DNA of 64,000 nt from Teichococcus aestuarii (GTDB taxonomy: Bacteria; Pseudomonadota; Alphaproteobacteria; Acetobacterales; Acetobacteraceae), in the NCBI RefSeq assembly GCF_003116135.1, contig NZ_PDOA01000006.1:182299-246298 (forward strand), read 5' to 3'. A program made the translations under genes and the position numbers. A model generated the notes under the pieces. The model was given only the letters and a program-made list of their open reading frames with translations. It was not told where the DNA came from and did not search any database. Position 1 is the stretch's first letter. Every line of letters begins with the position of its first letter. Below are positions 1 to 8,612 of this stretch, piece by piece.

Positions 1-376
1 GCAGGCGGGCGAAGCCGCCATCGCAGGTCAGGCCCAGGGTGCGGCGGCGCTCGCAGCCGCGCGGCTCGCCGCGCCGGCAGGCCGGGCATTCCCCGCAGAC
101 GAGGCCGGGATGCGCCGCCACGCGCGTGCCCTCGGCGATGCCGGCGCCAGGGCCGGCGGCGAGCACGCGGCCCGCCATCTCGTGCCCCATGGTCAGCGGC
201 AGGTGCGGCGCCATGTGGCCATAGCCCTCGGTCCACTCATAGGCGTGCACGTCGCTGCCGCAGATGCCCACGGCCTCGATCCGCAGCAGCACCTCGCCCG
301 GGCCGGGGGCGCCGGGCTCCGGCGCGTCCAGCGCCTCCAGCCCGGGCGCGGGGCGCGTCTTGCGCAGCGCCAGCAT
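1..376 (-). CDS. Zinc-binding alcohol dehydrogenase, MDR family (partial, N-terminal 125 residues)
   Basis: The minus-strand reading frame from the ATG at 376 stays open to the window edge, so the C-terminal NAD-binding half is missing. The visible part is the GroES-like catalytic domain of a medium-chain dehydrogenase: the GICGSDVH motif carries the catalytic zinc cysteine (C39), GHEMAG gives H65/E66, and C94, C97, C100 and C108 form the structural-zinc lobe seen in threonine or sorbitol dehydrogenase-like enzymes. It would oxidise a secondary alcohol or polyol with NAD(P) in the cytosol; the substrate cannot be told. Its ATG shares one base with the stop of the upstream TPP enzyme (TGATG), so the two are translationally coupled and probably act in one pathway. 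Confidence 0.85.
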   Translation of the reverse strand, partial: MLALRKTRPAPGLEALDAPEPGAPGPGEVLLRIEAVGICGSDVHAYEWTEGYGHMAPHLPLTMGHEMAGRVLAAGPGAGIAEGTRVAAHPGLVCGECPACRRGEPRGCERRRTLGLTCDGGFARL

Positions 377-2103
377 CAGAACGGCTCGGGGAAGTGGCCG
401 TGATACATGGTGAGCGGCGGCTTGGCGTCCGGGTCGGTCAGCACCTCGATCAGCGCCGGCGCGCCGGAGGCGAAGGCGGCGTCCAGCGCGGCGCCCAGCT
501 CCTCCCCCTTCGTCACGCGGTGCCCGGCGATGCCGCAGGCGCGGGCGATGGCGGCGTGGTCCACCGCGCCGAAATCGCAGGCGATGGTGTGCTCGCCGAA
601 CTTCGTGTCCTCGGCATGCTTCTGGAAGCCGAGGATGCCGTTGTTCAGCACCACCACGGTGACGGGCAGCGCCAGCCGCTGCAGCGTCTCCAGCTCCGCC
701 CAGGAATGGCCGAAGCCGCCATCGCCGCAGAGGCAGACCACGCGCCGCTCCGGCGCCGCCACCTGCGCGCCGATGGCCAGCGGCACGCCCCAGCCGAGGC
801 CCGCCAGGCCGCGCGGCGTCAGGAAGCGCTGCCCGGCCCGCCGGGCCGTCATGTAGATGTTGATCCAGTTGGAGGAGTAGGAGGCGTCGGCCACCATGAT
901 GCCGTCCTCCGGCAGGCGGCGGTCGATCTCGGCGGCGACGCGCTCGGGGCGCACCGGCCCGCCGTCGCGCGCGCAGACGCCGGCCACCAGGGCACGCCAC
1001 TCTTCGACCGCGGCGCCGATCTGCCGCTCCAGCGCCGGGCGCGCGGCGGCGCGGGCGGCGAGGTCCTGCCGCGCCATCGCCGCGCGCAGCGCCGCCAGCG
1101 TGGCGCGCGCGTCGCCCGTCAGGCGCAGCGCCTCGTAGTTGCGGCCGATCTCCAGCGGATCGGGGTCGATGTGGATGTAGCGGGCATCGGGCGGGTAGAG
1201 CGTCCAGCTGTCCGTGCCGTTCTGGTTGGTGCGGTTGCCCACCAGCAGCACCACATCGGCCTCCGCCACCAGCGGCCGCAGCGCGCGGGCGCGGGCGCCC
1301 TGCCCCATCGTGTTGCCGACGACGCCGACCGAGAGCGGATGCGTCTCCGCCACGCTGCCCTTGCCCATGAAGGTGGTGGCCACGGGCAGGTGCGCCTCCT
1401 CCTGCAGCGCCGCCAGCTCCGCCGCCGCGCCGGAGAGATGCACGCCGCCGCCGGCGATGACGATGGGCCGCGCCGCCCCCGCCAGCAGCGCCGCCGCCTC
1501 CTCGATGCGGGCGGCCTCCGGCTGCGGCCGGTCCAGCGGGTAGCTGCCGAGATTGGCGCGGCGCCGCGCCACGGGGGCGGCCCGCTCCAGCAGCAGGTCG
1601 GCCGGCAGCAGCAGCACGGCGGGGCCCGGCCGGCCGGAGGTGGCGGCGACGAAGGCCATGTCCACATAGTCCTCCAGCCGGTCCGCGCGGTCGATGCGGC
1701 GGACGAACTTGGCCACCGGGTCGAACATCTTCAGGTGGTCGAATTCCTGGAAGGCGTTGCGGTCGGCGCTGTCGCGCGTCACCTCCTGCACCAGCGCGAT
1801 GACCGGCACGCTGGCCTTCAGCGCCTCGGCCAGCGGCGGCACCAGCAGGGTGGCGGCCGGCCCGTTCTGCGCCGTGACGATGCCGACCTTGCCCGAGATG
1901 CGCGCATAGCCGTCGGCCATCGTACCGCCCATGTTCTCCTGCCGGTAGACCTTCTGCGCGATGCCGGCATGCGGCGCGGCGAGGTGGAAGGCCGAGGGCA
2001 GGCTCTGCCCGAAGGTCAGGGTGACGCCGTGGCGGGCGAGCGCCTCGGCCAGGCGCAGGGCGACGGTCGCGTTCGCCGCGAGGGAGGGGGCGCTGTCTGG
2101 CAT
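376..2103 (-). CDS. Thiamine pyrophosphate-dependent enzyme, acetolactate synthase large subunit-like
   Basis: This 575-aa cytosolic protein has the three-domain layout of the acetolactate synthase/benzoylformate decarboxylase family. The N-terminal PYR domain carries the cofactor-activating glutamate in YRQENMGG (E56), a middle domain follows, and the C-terminal PP domain has the TPP/Mg motif starting GDGGFGHSW and ending in NN before GILGF. Length is normal for the family. The start at 2103 is preceded by a GAGGAAA ribosome binding site. No small regulatory subunit (ilvN) lies nearby and the partner is an alcohol dehydrogenase, so a catabolic carboligase or decarboxylase is more likely than branched-chain synthesis. 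Expression is probably controlled by the divergent GntR regulator through the palindrome in the shared 76-bp gap. Confidence 0.85.
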   Translation of the reverse strand: MPDSAPSLAANATVALRLAEALARHGVTLTFGQSLPSAFHLAAPHAGIAQKVYRQENMGGTMADGYARISGKVGIVTAQNGPAATLLVPPLAEALKASVPVIALVQEVTRDSADRNAFQEFDHLKMFDPVAKFVRRIDRADRLEDYVDMAFVAATSGRPGPAVLLLPADLLLERAAPVARRRANLGSYPLDRPQPEAARIEEAAALLAGAARPIVIAGGGVHLSGAAAELAALQEEAHLPVATTFMGKGSVAETHPLSVGVVGNTMGQGARARALRPLVAEADVVLLVGNRTNQNGTDSWTLYPPDARYIHIDPDPLEIGRNYEALRLTGDARATLAALRAAMARQDLAARAAARPALERQIGAAVEEWRALVAGVCARDGGPVRPERVAAEIDRRLPEDGIMVADASYSSNWINIYMTARRAGQRFLTPRGLAGLGWGVPLAIGAQVAAPERRVVCLCGDGGFGHSWAELETLQRLALPVTVVVLNNGILGFQKHAEDTKFGEHTIACDFGAVDHAAIARACGIAGHRVTKGEELGAALDAAFASGAPALIEVLTDPDAKPPLTMYHGHFPEPF

Positions 2104-2130
2104 CCGGAGGTTTCCTCGTGGTATTTGGTG

Positions 2131-2144
2131 TTTGCTATAGCAAA
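2131..2144. promoter_or_regulatory. Perfect 14-bp palindrome, probable GntR operator
   Basis: TTTGCTATAGCAAA reads identically on both strands and sits in the gap between the divergent TPP-enzyme and GntR genes, 28 bp from the TPP-enzyme start. It stands out in a GC-rich region and is where an autoregulating FCD-type GntR protein would bind. Its overlap with an upstream in-frame ATG (2144) argues that the regulator actually starts at 2180. Confidence 0.6.
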
Positions 2145-2154
2145 TGCCGGTTTG

Positions 2155-2168
2155 CTTGACACGTCAAG
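2155..2168. promoter_or_regulatory. Second inverted repeat (6+2+6) overlapping a -35-like TTGACA
   Basis: CTTGAC-AC-GTCAAG has perfect 6-bp arms and contains TTGACA at 2156-2161. It lies 12 bp upstream of the GntR start at 2180. It may be a second operator for the same regulator or simply a promoter element; the sequence alone cannot separate these. Confidence 0.4.
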
Positions 2169-2179
2169 GGCGCCCCCCG

Positions 2180-2884
2180 ATGAGTCCCGCCGCCATGGAT
2201 GCCCTTCCCCCGCTTGCCCCCGTCGACCGCGAGGAAAGCCTCGCCGGCAAGGTCTATCGCCGCCTGCGCGCCGCGCTGATGTCCGGCCGCCTCTCGCCCG
2301 GCCAGAAGCTGGTGCACCGGCTGCTGGCGCAGGAGATGCAGGTGAGCCCGACGCCGGTGCGCGAGGCGCTGCTGCGCCTGGTCTCGGAAGGCGGGCTCGA
2401 CCTCGACGCGCGCGGCATCGCCTGGGTGCCGCGCCTGGCGCCGGAGCGCTACAAAGAGATCATGGAGCTGCGGGTGGAGCTGGAAGGCCGCGCCGCCGCC
2501 CGCGCCGCCGAGCTGGCCACGCCGGAGGACATCGCCGCGCTGCGCGCCATCCATGCCCGCGTCGCCGAGGGCCGGCTGCGCAACGATGCGCGCATGGTGC
2601 TGACCGAGAACGAGCTGTTCCATTTCCACACCATCGCCCTGGCGCGGATGCCGGTGCTGCAGCGCATGGTGGAGAGCCTCTGGGTGCAGGCCGGCCCCAC
2701 CATCAACCTGCTGTTCACCGTGCCGCGCCCCGTGGCGCCGCAGGACCACCCGCATGTGGCGCTGCTCGCCGCGCTGGCGGCGCGCGACCCCGTCGCCGCC
2801 CGCGCCGCCGTGGAGCGCGACCTGCGCGAGCATGGCGCCGTGCTGGCGGACATGCTGGCCCGGCCCGCCGCGCCGGCCGGCTGA
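2180..2884 (+). CDS. GntR family transcriptional regulator, FadR/FCD type
   Basis: This 234-aa protein has an N-terminal winged helix (residues about 15-80, with the typical VSPTPVREALLRL recognition region) and an alpha-helical FCD ligand-binding domain with acidic and histidine residues (ENELFHFHTIAL, HPHVALL) that in this family bind a metal and a carboxylate effector. The start at 2180 is chosen over the in-frame ATG at 2144 because the latter lies in a palindromic operator; ATG 2195 is a further option. It is divergent from the TPP enzyme/alcohol dehydrogenase pair and likely represses that operon and itself until an organic acid binds. Confidence 0.85.
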   Translation: MSPAAMDALPPLAPVDREESLAGKVYRRLRAALMSGRLSPGQKLVHRLLAQEMQVSPTPVREALLRLVSEGGLDLDARGIAWVPRLAPERYKEIMELRVELEGRAAARAAELATPEDIAALRAIHARVAEGRLRNDARMVLTENELFHFHTIALARMPVLQRMVESLWVQAGPTINLLFTVPRPVAPQDHPHVALLAALAARDPVAARAAVERDLREHGAVLADMLARPAAPAG

Positions 2885-3288
2885 GCACGCGCCCGCCGCC
2901 AACCTTCCCGCCCAAGTCCCCGCCCCGGCCAGCCGGGGCGGCTCCCGCCAGAGTCCTCACCTTGCCGGCGGGAGGCCGGCAGCGCCGTAGGGCCGGCCGC
3001 CGCGGCAGCCCGGGAGGCCGCCCTGCCGGGGCGCGGCGCCGGGCGGAGGCACCCGGAGGCACCGCATTCTTGCCCGATGGATGCGCGCCAGTGCGGCGGA
3101 GGCCGCGCTGCCCTGGCGGATCGAGGACTTTGGCGGGGGCAGCGGAAGCGCCCGTCCCGCTGGAGCGGACCCGGGGGAAGTGGCCTGGGCGCCCATGGCC
3201 GGCGCTGACATTGCCACCGGCTGAGAAGCCGACATATATCGCGCATCCCGCACGGGCACCGGGTCCGCAGGGACGATCGGAGGAGGGT
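2885..3288. other. 404-bp intergenic stretch
   Basis: No convincing gene is seen here. The plus-strand frame that enters the following regulator is open through this stretch only because of the extreme GC content. The one recognisable element is a possible promoter near 3211-3240. Confidence 0.5.
3211..3240 (+). promoter_or_regulatory. Possible sigma-70-type promoter for the winged-helix/ATPase regulator
   Basis: TTGCCA (3211-3216) and TATATC (3235-3240) are separated by 18 bp and lie about 49 bp before the GTG start at 3289. The AT-rich -10 is unusual in this sequence context. This is a consensus match only. Confidence 0.4.
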
Positions 3289-6102
3289 GTGGAGAGCGGC
3301 GAGGAGATCCGGTTCGGCGGCTTCACCCTGCTCCCCCGCCGCAAGCGGCTGCTGCGGGAGGGTGAGCCGGTCCGCATCGGGCAACGGGCGCTCGACCTGC
3401 TGATCGCGCTGGCGCAGCGGCCGGGCGAGGTGCTCGACCGCGACGCGCTGCTCCCCGCCGTCTGGCCCGGCCGCCACATCGAGGACTCCAACCTGCGCGC
3501 CCAGGTCGCCGCGCTGCGCCGGGCGCTCGGCGAGAGCGAGGCGGAGGCGCGCCACGTGCTCACTGTGCCGGGCCGCGGGTACAGCTTCGTCGCGCCGCTG
3601 GAGACAGGGCCGGCGCCCCCCGTTCCACGCCCCGCCACACCGCCGGCGGCGGCCACGCTGCCGGTGCGGCTGCAGCCCGTGCTGGGCCGCGAGACCGATA
3701 TCGGCCTCATCGCCGGGCGGTTGCGGGAGCACCGCTTCGTCAGCGTCACCGGCGCGGGCGGCATCGGCAAGACCACCGTGGCGTTGTCCGTCGCGCGGCG
3801 GCTGGCGGCGGAATACGCACAGCCGCCGCTGTTCATCGACCTCGGCACCCTGACCGACGGCGCGCTGGCGCAGGGCCGGGTCCTCGCCGCGCTGGAGGCG
3901 GAGGGGCGGGCCGAAGGCGGCCTCGCCGCCGCGCTGGCCGGGGCGCACCGGCTGGTCATCCTGGACAGCTGCGAGCCGGTGATCGGCGCCGCCGCGCGCC
4001 TTGCGGAACACCTCCTCCAGTCGGCGCCGCGGCTGCATGTGCTGGCCACCAGCCGCGAGCCGCTGCGGGCCGAGGGGGAATGGACCTACCGCCTGCCCTC
4101 GATGGAGGCGCCGCCGCCCGGCGCCGCGCCGGGCGCGCGAGAGGCGATGGGCTTCCCCGCCATCGCCCTGTTCGTCGAGCGGTTGCAGGCCGCCGGCGCC
4201 ATGCCGGCGCTCACCGATGCGGAGGCAGGGCTGGTGGCGCAGATCTGCCGCCAGCTGGACGGCATTCCGCTGGCCATCGAGCTGGCCGCCACCCGCGCCG
4301 CCCAGCTCGGCCTGCAGGCCCTGGCGGAGCGGCTGGGCGACCGCTTCCGGCTGCTGATGCAGGGCCGCCGCACCGCCCTGCCCCGCCACCAGACGCTGCG
4401 CGCCACGCTGGACTGGAGCCACGGCCTGCTGCCGCCGGAGGAGCAGCGCCTGCTGCGCCGGCTCGCCGTGTTCCAGGGCTGCTTCACGCTGGAGGCGGCG
4501 CTGGCCGTCGGCGCCGACGAGGGAGAGACGGAGGCCGAGATCATCGACCGCCTCGGCAGCCTGCTGGACAAGTCCTTCCTCGCCCTGCAGGCGCGGCCGG
4601 GCGGCACGGCCTATCGCTGCCTCGACACGACGCGGCTCTACCTGGCCGGCAAGCTGGAGGAGGCGGGCGAGGCGGAGGCCACCGCGCTGCGCCACGCCAG
4701 CCATTTCGAGGCGGTGTTCCGGCGGGCCGAGGCGCTGTGGGCCGCCGTGCCGGTGGCCGAGGCGCGCGCCCGGCTGGCGCCCGACATCGACAACCTGCGC
4801 GCCGCCATCGACTGGGCGCTGGGCCCCGCCTGCCAGCGGCGCACCGGCATCGCCCTCACCCTCGCCGGCGTGCCGCTCTGGTCCTCCTTCGGCCTGATCG
4901 ACGAGACGCGGCGGCGGCTGGACGCGGCCATCGCCGCCTTCCGCGCCGAGGTGGAGCAGGAGCCGCGCCTCGGCATGCGGCTCTACGCCGCGCTCGGCAC
5001 CATCACGGTATTCCAGTCGGGCACACTGGAATCCGCCTGGGTCAACACGCTGGTCTTTGCCGAGCAGCTCGGCGACGTGGAGCACCAGCTGCGCGCGCTG
5101 AACGGGCTGGCGCTCGGCGCCATGCGGCGCGACTACGGCCAGGCGCTGGCCTATGCCCACCGCTTCCGCGACATCGCCTGGGCCTCCGGCCAGCCCGATG
5201 ACGGGCCTGTGGGGGACCGACTGGTGGGCTACATCCTGCACATGCAGGGCGAGCAGGCAGAGGCGCGCCGGCTGACCGAGGCGATGCTCGCCCGCTACCC
5301 GCGCCGGGCGCTGCAGCCGCACCAGAGCAAGCTGAACTTCTACGACCAGCGCATCCTCTCCAAGAGCGTGCTGGCCCGCATCCTGTGGCTGCAGGGCGAG
5401 ACGGAGGCGGCCCTGGCGCTGGCCGACGAGACGGCGGCCGAGGCGCGCGCGCTGGAGCACCCCTTCAGCCATTTCTTCGCCCTGGCGCTGGGCGCGGGGC
5501 CGGTGGCCTTCCTGGCGGGCGACATGGCGCGCGCCGCCGCGGTGCGCGCCAGGATGCTGGGCGAGCTGCGGCAGACCCAGGCCTGGGTGCTCTGGGGCGA
5601 GAGCTACCGGGCGCTGGAGTGGATTGCCGCCGGCCGGATGGAGGAGGGCCTGGCGCAGCTGCGCGAGCGCATGGCGGGCATGGCGCCCACCGCCTTCAGC
5701 GCGCGGCTGCCGATCCTGCATGCCGGCGTCGCCACGGCGCTGCTGCGCCTGGGGCGGCCGGCGGAGGCGCTGGTGGCGGTCGAGGCCGCGCTGGCCGATG
5801 CGCGCGGCTGCGGCGAGGCCTGGTTCGAGCCGGAATATCTCCGCCTGGGCGGCGAATGCCGGCTGGCGCTGGGGGATGCGGGCGCGGCGGCGGCGGCGTT
5901 CCGCGCGGCGCTGGCGCTGGCGGCGCGACAGGCGGCGCCCGCCTGGTCGCTGCGCGCCGCCACCAGCTTCGCCCGGATGCGGCGGGAGTGTGCGTCAGAT
6001 CCGGCGGCGGAGGCACTGCTGGCCGGCATCGTCGCCCGCTTCCCGCCGCGGGCCGACACGCCCGATCTGCGCGCGGCGCGCGCGCTGCTCGGCGACGGTT
6101 GA
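3289..6102 (+). CDS. Winged-helix transcriptional regulator with STAND-type ATPase and TPR-like C-terminus
   Basis: The 937-aa product starts with an OmpR/CadC-type winged helix (about residues 1-100), has a proline-rich linker, then a nucleotide-binding domain with Walker A TGAGGIGKTT (about residues 154-163), a Walker B-like LVILDSCEP and the LATSREPL motif, and ends in several hundred residues of helical TPR-like repeats. This matches signal-transducing AfsR/MalT-like ATPase regulators, which oligomerise on DNA when nucleotide and inducer bind. The frame is open far upstream, but the GTG at 3289 is chosen because the winged helix begins just after it and GGAGGAGG lies directly upstream. 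It stands alone, so its target and inducer are unknown; the neighbouring SDR gene is a candidate. Confidence 0.85.
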   Translation: MESGEEIRFGGFTLLPRRKRLLREGEPVRIGQRALDLLIALAQRPGEVLDRDALLPAVWPGRHIEDSNLRAQVAALRRALGESEAEARHVLTVPGRGYSFVAPLETGPAPPVPRPATPPAAATLPVRLQPVLGRETDIGLIAGRLREHRFVSVTGAGGIGKTTVALSVARRLAAEYAQPPLFIDLGTLTDGALAQGRVLAALEAEGRAEGGLAAALAGAHRLVILDSCEPVIGAAARLAEHLLQSAPRLHVLATSREPLRAEGEWTYRLPSMEAPPPGAAPGAREAMGFPAIALFVERLQAAGAMPALTDAEAGLVAQICRQLDGIPLAIELAATRAAQLGLQALAERLGDRFRLLMQGRRTALPRHQTLRATLDWSHGLLPPEEQRLLRRLAVFQGCFTLEAALAVGADEGETEAEIIDRLGSLLDKSFLALQARPGGTAYRCLDTTRLYLAGKLEEAGEAEATALRHASHFEAVFRRAEALWAAVPVAEARARLAPDIDNLRAAIDWALGPACQRRTGIALTLAGVPLWSSFGLIDETRRRLDAAIAAFRAEVEQEPRLGMRLYAALGTITVFQSGTLESAWVNTLVFAEQLGDVEHQLRALNGLALGAMRRDYGQALAYAHRFRDIAWASGQPDDGPVGDRLVGYILHMQGEQAEARRLTEAMLARYPRRALQPHQSKLNFYDQRILSKSVLARILWLQGETEAALALADETAAEARALEHPFSHFFALALGAGPVAFLAGDMARAAAVRARMLGELRQTQAWVLWGESYRALEWIAAGRMEEGLAQLRERMAGMAPTAFSARLPILHAGVATALLRLGRPAEALVAVEAALADARGCGEAWFEPEYLRLGGECRLALGDAGAAAAAFRAALALAARQAAPAWSLRAATSFARMRRECASDPAAEALLAGIVARFPPRADTPDLRAARALLGDG

Positions 6103-6195
6103 GGGCAGGATCGGCCAAGCGGACCGCCCGCGCCCCTTACCATGCTGCGCCTCCGCCGGATGGCGGATGGTGATGGCCAGGGCGAGGATCGCGGC

Positions 6196-6969
6196 GTGTC
6201 GTTCGGGGCGGGCAATGGCGGCGCGGGCAGGCTGGCCGGCAAGGTGGCGCTGGTCACCGGCGGCTCGCGCGGCATCGGCCGGGCGGCGGCGCTGGCCCTG
6301 GCGGAAGCCGGCGCGGCGGTGGCCATCAGCTTCCGCCACGATGCCGACCGCGCCGCCGAGGTGGTGCGCGCGATCGGGCGGCGCGGCGGGCGGGCCGCCG
6401 CCTACCAGGCCGACCAGGGGCGGGCAGACGACATCCACCGCATGGTGCGCGCCGTGCGCGAGGAGTTCGGCGCGCTCGACATCCTGGTCAACAACGCGGC
6501 GCATTTCGTCACCGGCCCGGTGGACGACCCGGATATCGACGGCGCGGCCCTGGCGGCGCAGGCGGCGGTGAACATCGGCGGCGTCTTCACCGCCATCCGC
6601 GCGGCGGCGCCGCTGATGCGGCCGGGCGGGCGGATCATCACCATGGGCTGCGCCGTGGCCGGCTTCGTCGGCGGCGCGGGGCTGGCCGACTATGCCGCCA
6701 CGCGGGCTGCGGTGGTCGGCTTCAGCAAGGGCGCGGCGCGCGACCTCGGGCCGCTCGGCATCACCGTCAACGTGGTGCAGGCGGGGCCGATCAACACCGA
6801 GCACAACCCGGCCGACGGCCCCTTCGCGGCACCGCAGCGCTGCGGCACCGCGCTCGGCCGCTTCGGCGAGCCGGAGGAGGTGGCGGCCGGCATCCTGTTC
6901 CTGGCCAGCCCGGAGGCCTCCTTCGTCACCGGGGCGGTGCTGGCGATCGACGGCGGCTACGGCGCCTGA
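6196..6969 (+). CDS. SDR family oxidoreductase with altered active site
   Basis: This 257-aa Rossmann-fold protein has the cofactor motif TGGSRGIG near its start, NNAA in the middle and the C-terminal FVTGAVLAIDGGYGA typical of classical short-chain dehydrogenases resembling 3-oxoacyl-ACP reductases. The active-site tyrosine is kept, but the usual YxxxK reads YAATR, and the catalytic serine position reads MGCA rather than IGS/ISS. Both Lys and Ser of the triad are therefore replaced (Arg, Cys/Ala), so activity may be low or the role non-catalytic. The GTG at 6196 has a GAGG site 8 nt upstream; ATG 6160 and 6142 are in-frame alternatives that add an unconserved tail. It follows the ATPase regulator on the same strand. 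Confidence 0.8.
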   Translation: MSFGAGNGGAGRLAGKVALVTGGSRGIGRAAALALAEAGAAVAISFRHDADRAAEVVRAIGRRGGRAAAYQADQGRADDIHRMVRAVREEFGALDILVNNAAHFVTGPVDDPDIDGAALAAQAAVNIGGVFTAIRAAAPLMRPGGRIITMGCAVAGFVGGAGLADYAATRAAVVGFSKGAARDLGPLGITVNVVQAGPINTEHNPADGPFAAPQRCGTALGRFGEPEEVAAGILFLASPEASFVTGAVLAIDGGYGA

Positions 6970-7025
6970 GCGGCCACCCGTCGCCGGGCTTGGCAGGGCA
7001 AGGCGCCCCGGCGCATTTTGCGCGC

Positions 7026-8612
7026 ATGTCAACGCATGAACCCCGCCGGCCCATCTGGCGGATTCTCCTGGCCCTGGCGCCGGCCCTGGCGGCCGCGCCG
7101 GCCGGCGGCGCGGCGGAGCTGCGCATCGGCATGGCGGTTTCGCCAACCACGCTGGACCCGCATTTCCACGCCGACGCGGCCAATTTCGCCCTGCAGCGGC
7201 ATCTCTTCGAGGCCCTGCTGCAATGGAGCCATGACGGCCGCCTGCTGCCGATGCTGGCCCGCCAGTGGACACCGCTGGCCGGCGGCGCGGGATGGGAGCT
7301 GCGGATGGACCCCGCGGCGCGCTTCGCCGACGGAACGCCGGTGCGGGCCGAGGACGCCGCCGCCAGCCTGCACCGCGCCATGACCATCCCCGACAGCCCC
7401 GGCCGCTACACGCCCTTCCTGGTGGGGCTGCGGCGTGTGGAGGTGGCGGCGCCGGACGTGCTGCGCCTGTACACCGACGGCCCGGCGCCGCTGCTGCCGA
7501 ACGGGCTGACGACCATCCTGGTGGTGCCCGCCCGCATCGCCGCCACGGCAGCGCCGGCCGCGTTCAACGCCGGCGCCGCCGTCCTGGGCAGCGGTCCGTT
7601 CCGCCTGCGCGCCTATCGCCGTGGCGAGGGCGCCCTGCTGGAGCGCGACGAGGGCTGGTGGCAGGTCGCCCGGCGGCCGGCACCGGAATGGAAGCGGGTC
7701 AGCCTGCGCGTCCTGCCGCAGGACAGCGCCCGGCTCGGCGCGCTGCTGGCCGGGGAGCTGGACCTGATCGAGAACCTGCCGCCGCGCGACGCGCAGGGCG
7801 TGGCCGGAACCCTGGGGCTGCGCCTGGTGCGCCAGCCCGGCACGCGGGTGATGTATGTGGCGCTCAACCACCGCCCGGAGCTCCGCCCCGGCGAGGCCAA
7901 CCCGCTGGCCGACCCGCGTGTGCGGCGCGCCCTCTCCCTGGCGCTGGACCGCACCGCGCTGGCCACCCAGGTGATGGATGGCGAGGCGGCGCCGACCGCG
8001 CAGATCATGCCGCCCGGGCGTGACTCAGCCGACCCCGCCCTGCGGCCGGTGCCAGCGGACCGCGCCGGGGCGCGCCGGCTGCTGGAGGAGGCCGGCTGGA
8101 GCCGGGGGCTGCGGCTCGAACTGTCCGGCACCACCGACCGCTTCACCAATGACGAGCAGCTGTTGCAGGCCCTGGCGCAGATGTGGCGGCAGGCGGGCAT
8201 CGAGGTCTCGGTCGAGGCCTCGCCCGCCGTCAGCTTCTTCCCGCGCTACGGCGCCGGGCGGTTCTCGATGGCCCTGTTCGGCTGGCTGACTGGGCCGGGC
8301 GAGCCGAACAGCTTCCTCACCGCCCTGCTCGCCAGCCGCGACCCGGCGCGCGGGCGCGGCGCGTTGAACGGCACCGGCTACGGCAATCCGCGCCTCGACG
8401 CGCTGATCGACACCGCCCTTGCCACGCCGGGGGCCGGGCCGCGCAACGCGCTGTGGCGGCAAGCGGCGCGCCTTGCCCTCGACGAGGACGTGGCGCTGCT
8501 GCCGCTGTTCCACCAGGCCAGCACCTGGGCGATGCGCGCCGGCATCACCTACGACGCGCGGGTGGACAGCCTGACCCTGGCGCTGGACGCGCATCAGGCG
8601 GCCGCACCCTGA
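7026..8612 (+). CDS. ABC transporter substrate-binding protein, peptide/nickel family (SBP_bac_5)
   Basis: The 528-aa product begins with a basic N-terminus and a hydrophobic, alanine-rich segment ending near AGGAAELRIG, a secretory signal peptide. The mature part shows the family pattern: SPTTLDPHFH near the start, the GSGPFRL motif and a C-terminal lobe with RNALWRQAARLA. It would bind oligopeptides or similar solutes in the periplasm. No DppB/C permease or DppD/F ATPase gene is near, so it must dock to a transporter encoded elsewhere or serve another sensing role. The start at 7026 is preferred to 6990 because it puts the basic residues right before the hydrophobic core. The 3' end overlaps the convergent AraC gene by 19 bp. 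Confidence 0.85.
   Translation: MSTHEPRRPIWRILLALAPALAAAPAGGAAELRIGMAVSPTTLDPHFHADAANFALQRHLFEALLQWSHDGRLLPMLARQWTPLAGGAGWELRMDPAARFADGTPVRAEDAAASLHRAMTIPDSPGRYTPFLVGLRRVEVAAPDVLRLYTDGPAPLLPNGLTTILVVPARIAATAAPAAFNAGAAVLGSGPFRLRAYRRGEGALLERDEGWWQVARRPAPEWKRVSLRVLPQDSARLGALLAGELDLIENLPPRDAQGVAGTLGLRLVRQPGTRVMYVALNHRPELRPGEANPLADPRVRRALSLALDRTALATQVMDGEAAPTAQIMPPGRDSADPALRPVPADRAGARRLLEEAGWSRGLRLELSGTTDRFTNDEQLLQALAQMWRQAGIEVSVEASPAVSFFPRYGAGRFSMALFGWLTGPGEPNSFLTALLASRDPARGRGALNGTGYGNPRLDALIDTALATPGAGPRNALWRQAARLALDEDVALLPLFHQASTWAMRAGITYDARVDSLTLALDAHQAAAP

Noticed and set aside
394..3288. A plus-strand frame open from 394 to 6102 that would make a 1902-residue protein
   Set aside because: The first 965 codons are antisense to the TPP enzyme and overlap the GntR gene; residues are low-complexity Arg/Gly/Ala. 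The real regulator starts at 3289 with its winged helix and ribosome binding site.
2449..5721. 1090-residue minus-strand frame opposite the ATPase regulator
   Set aside because: No domain resemblance, Arg/Gly/His-rich composition typical of antisense frames in GC-rich DNA, while the plus strand has clear Walker and winged-helix motifs.
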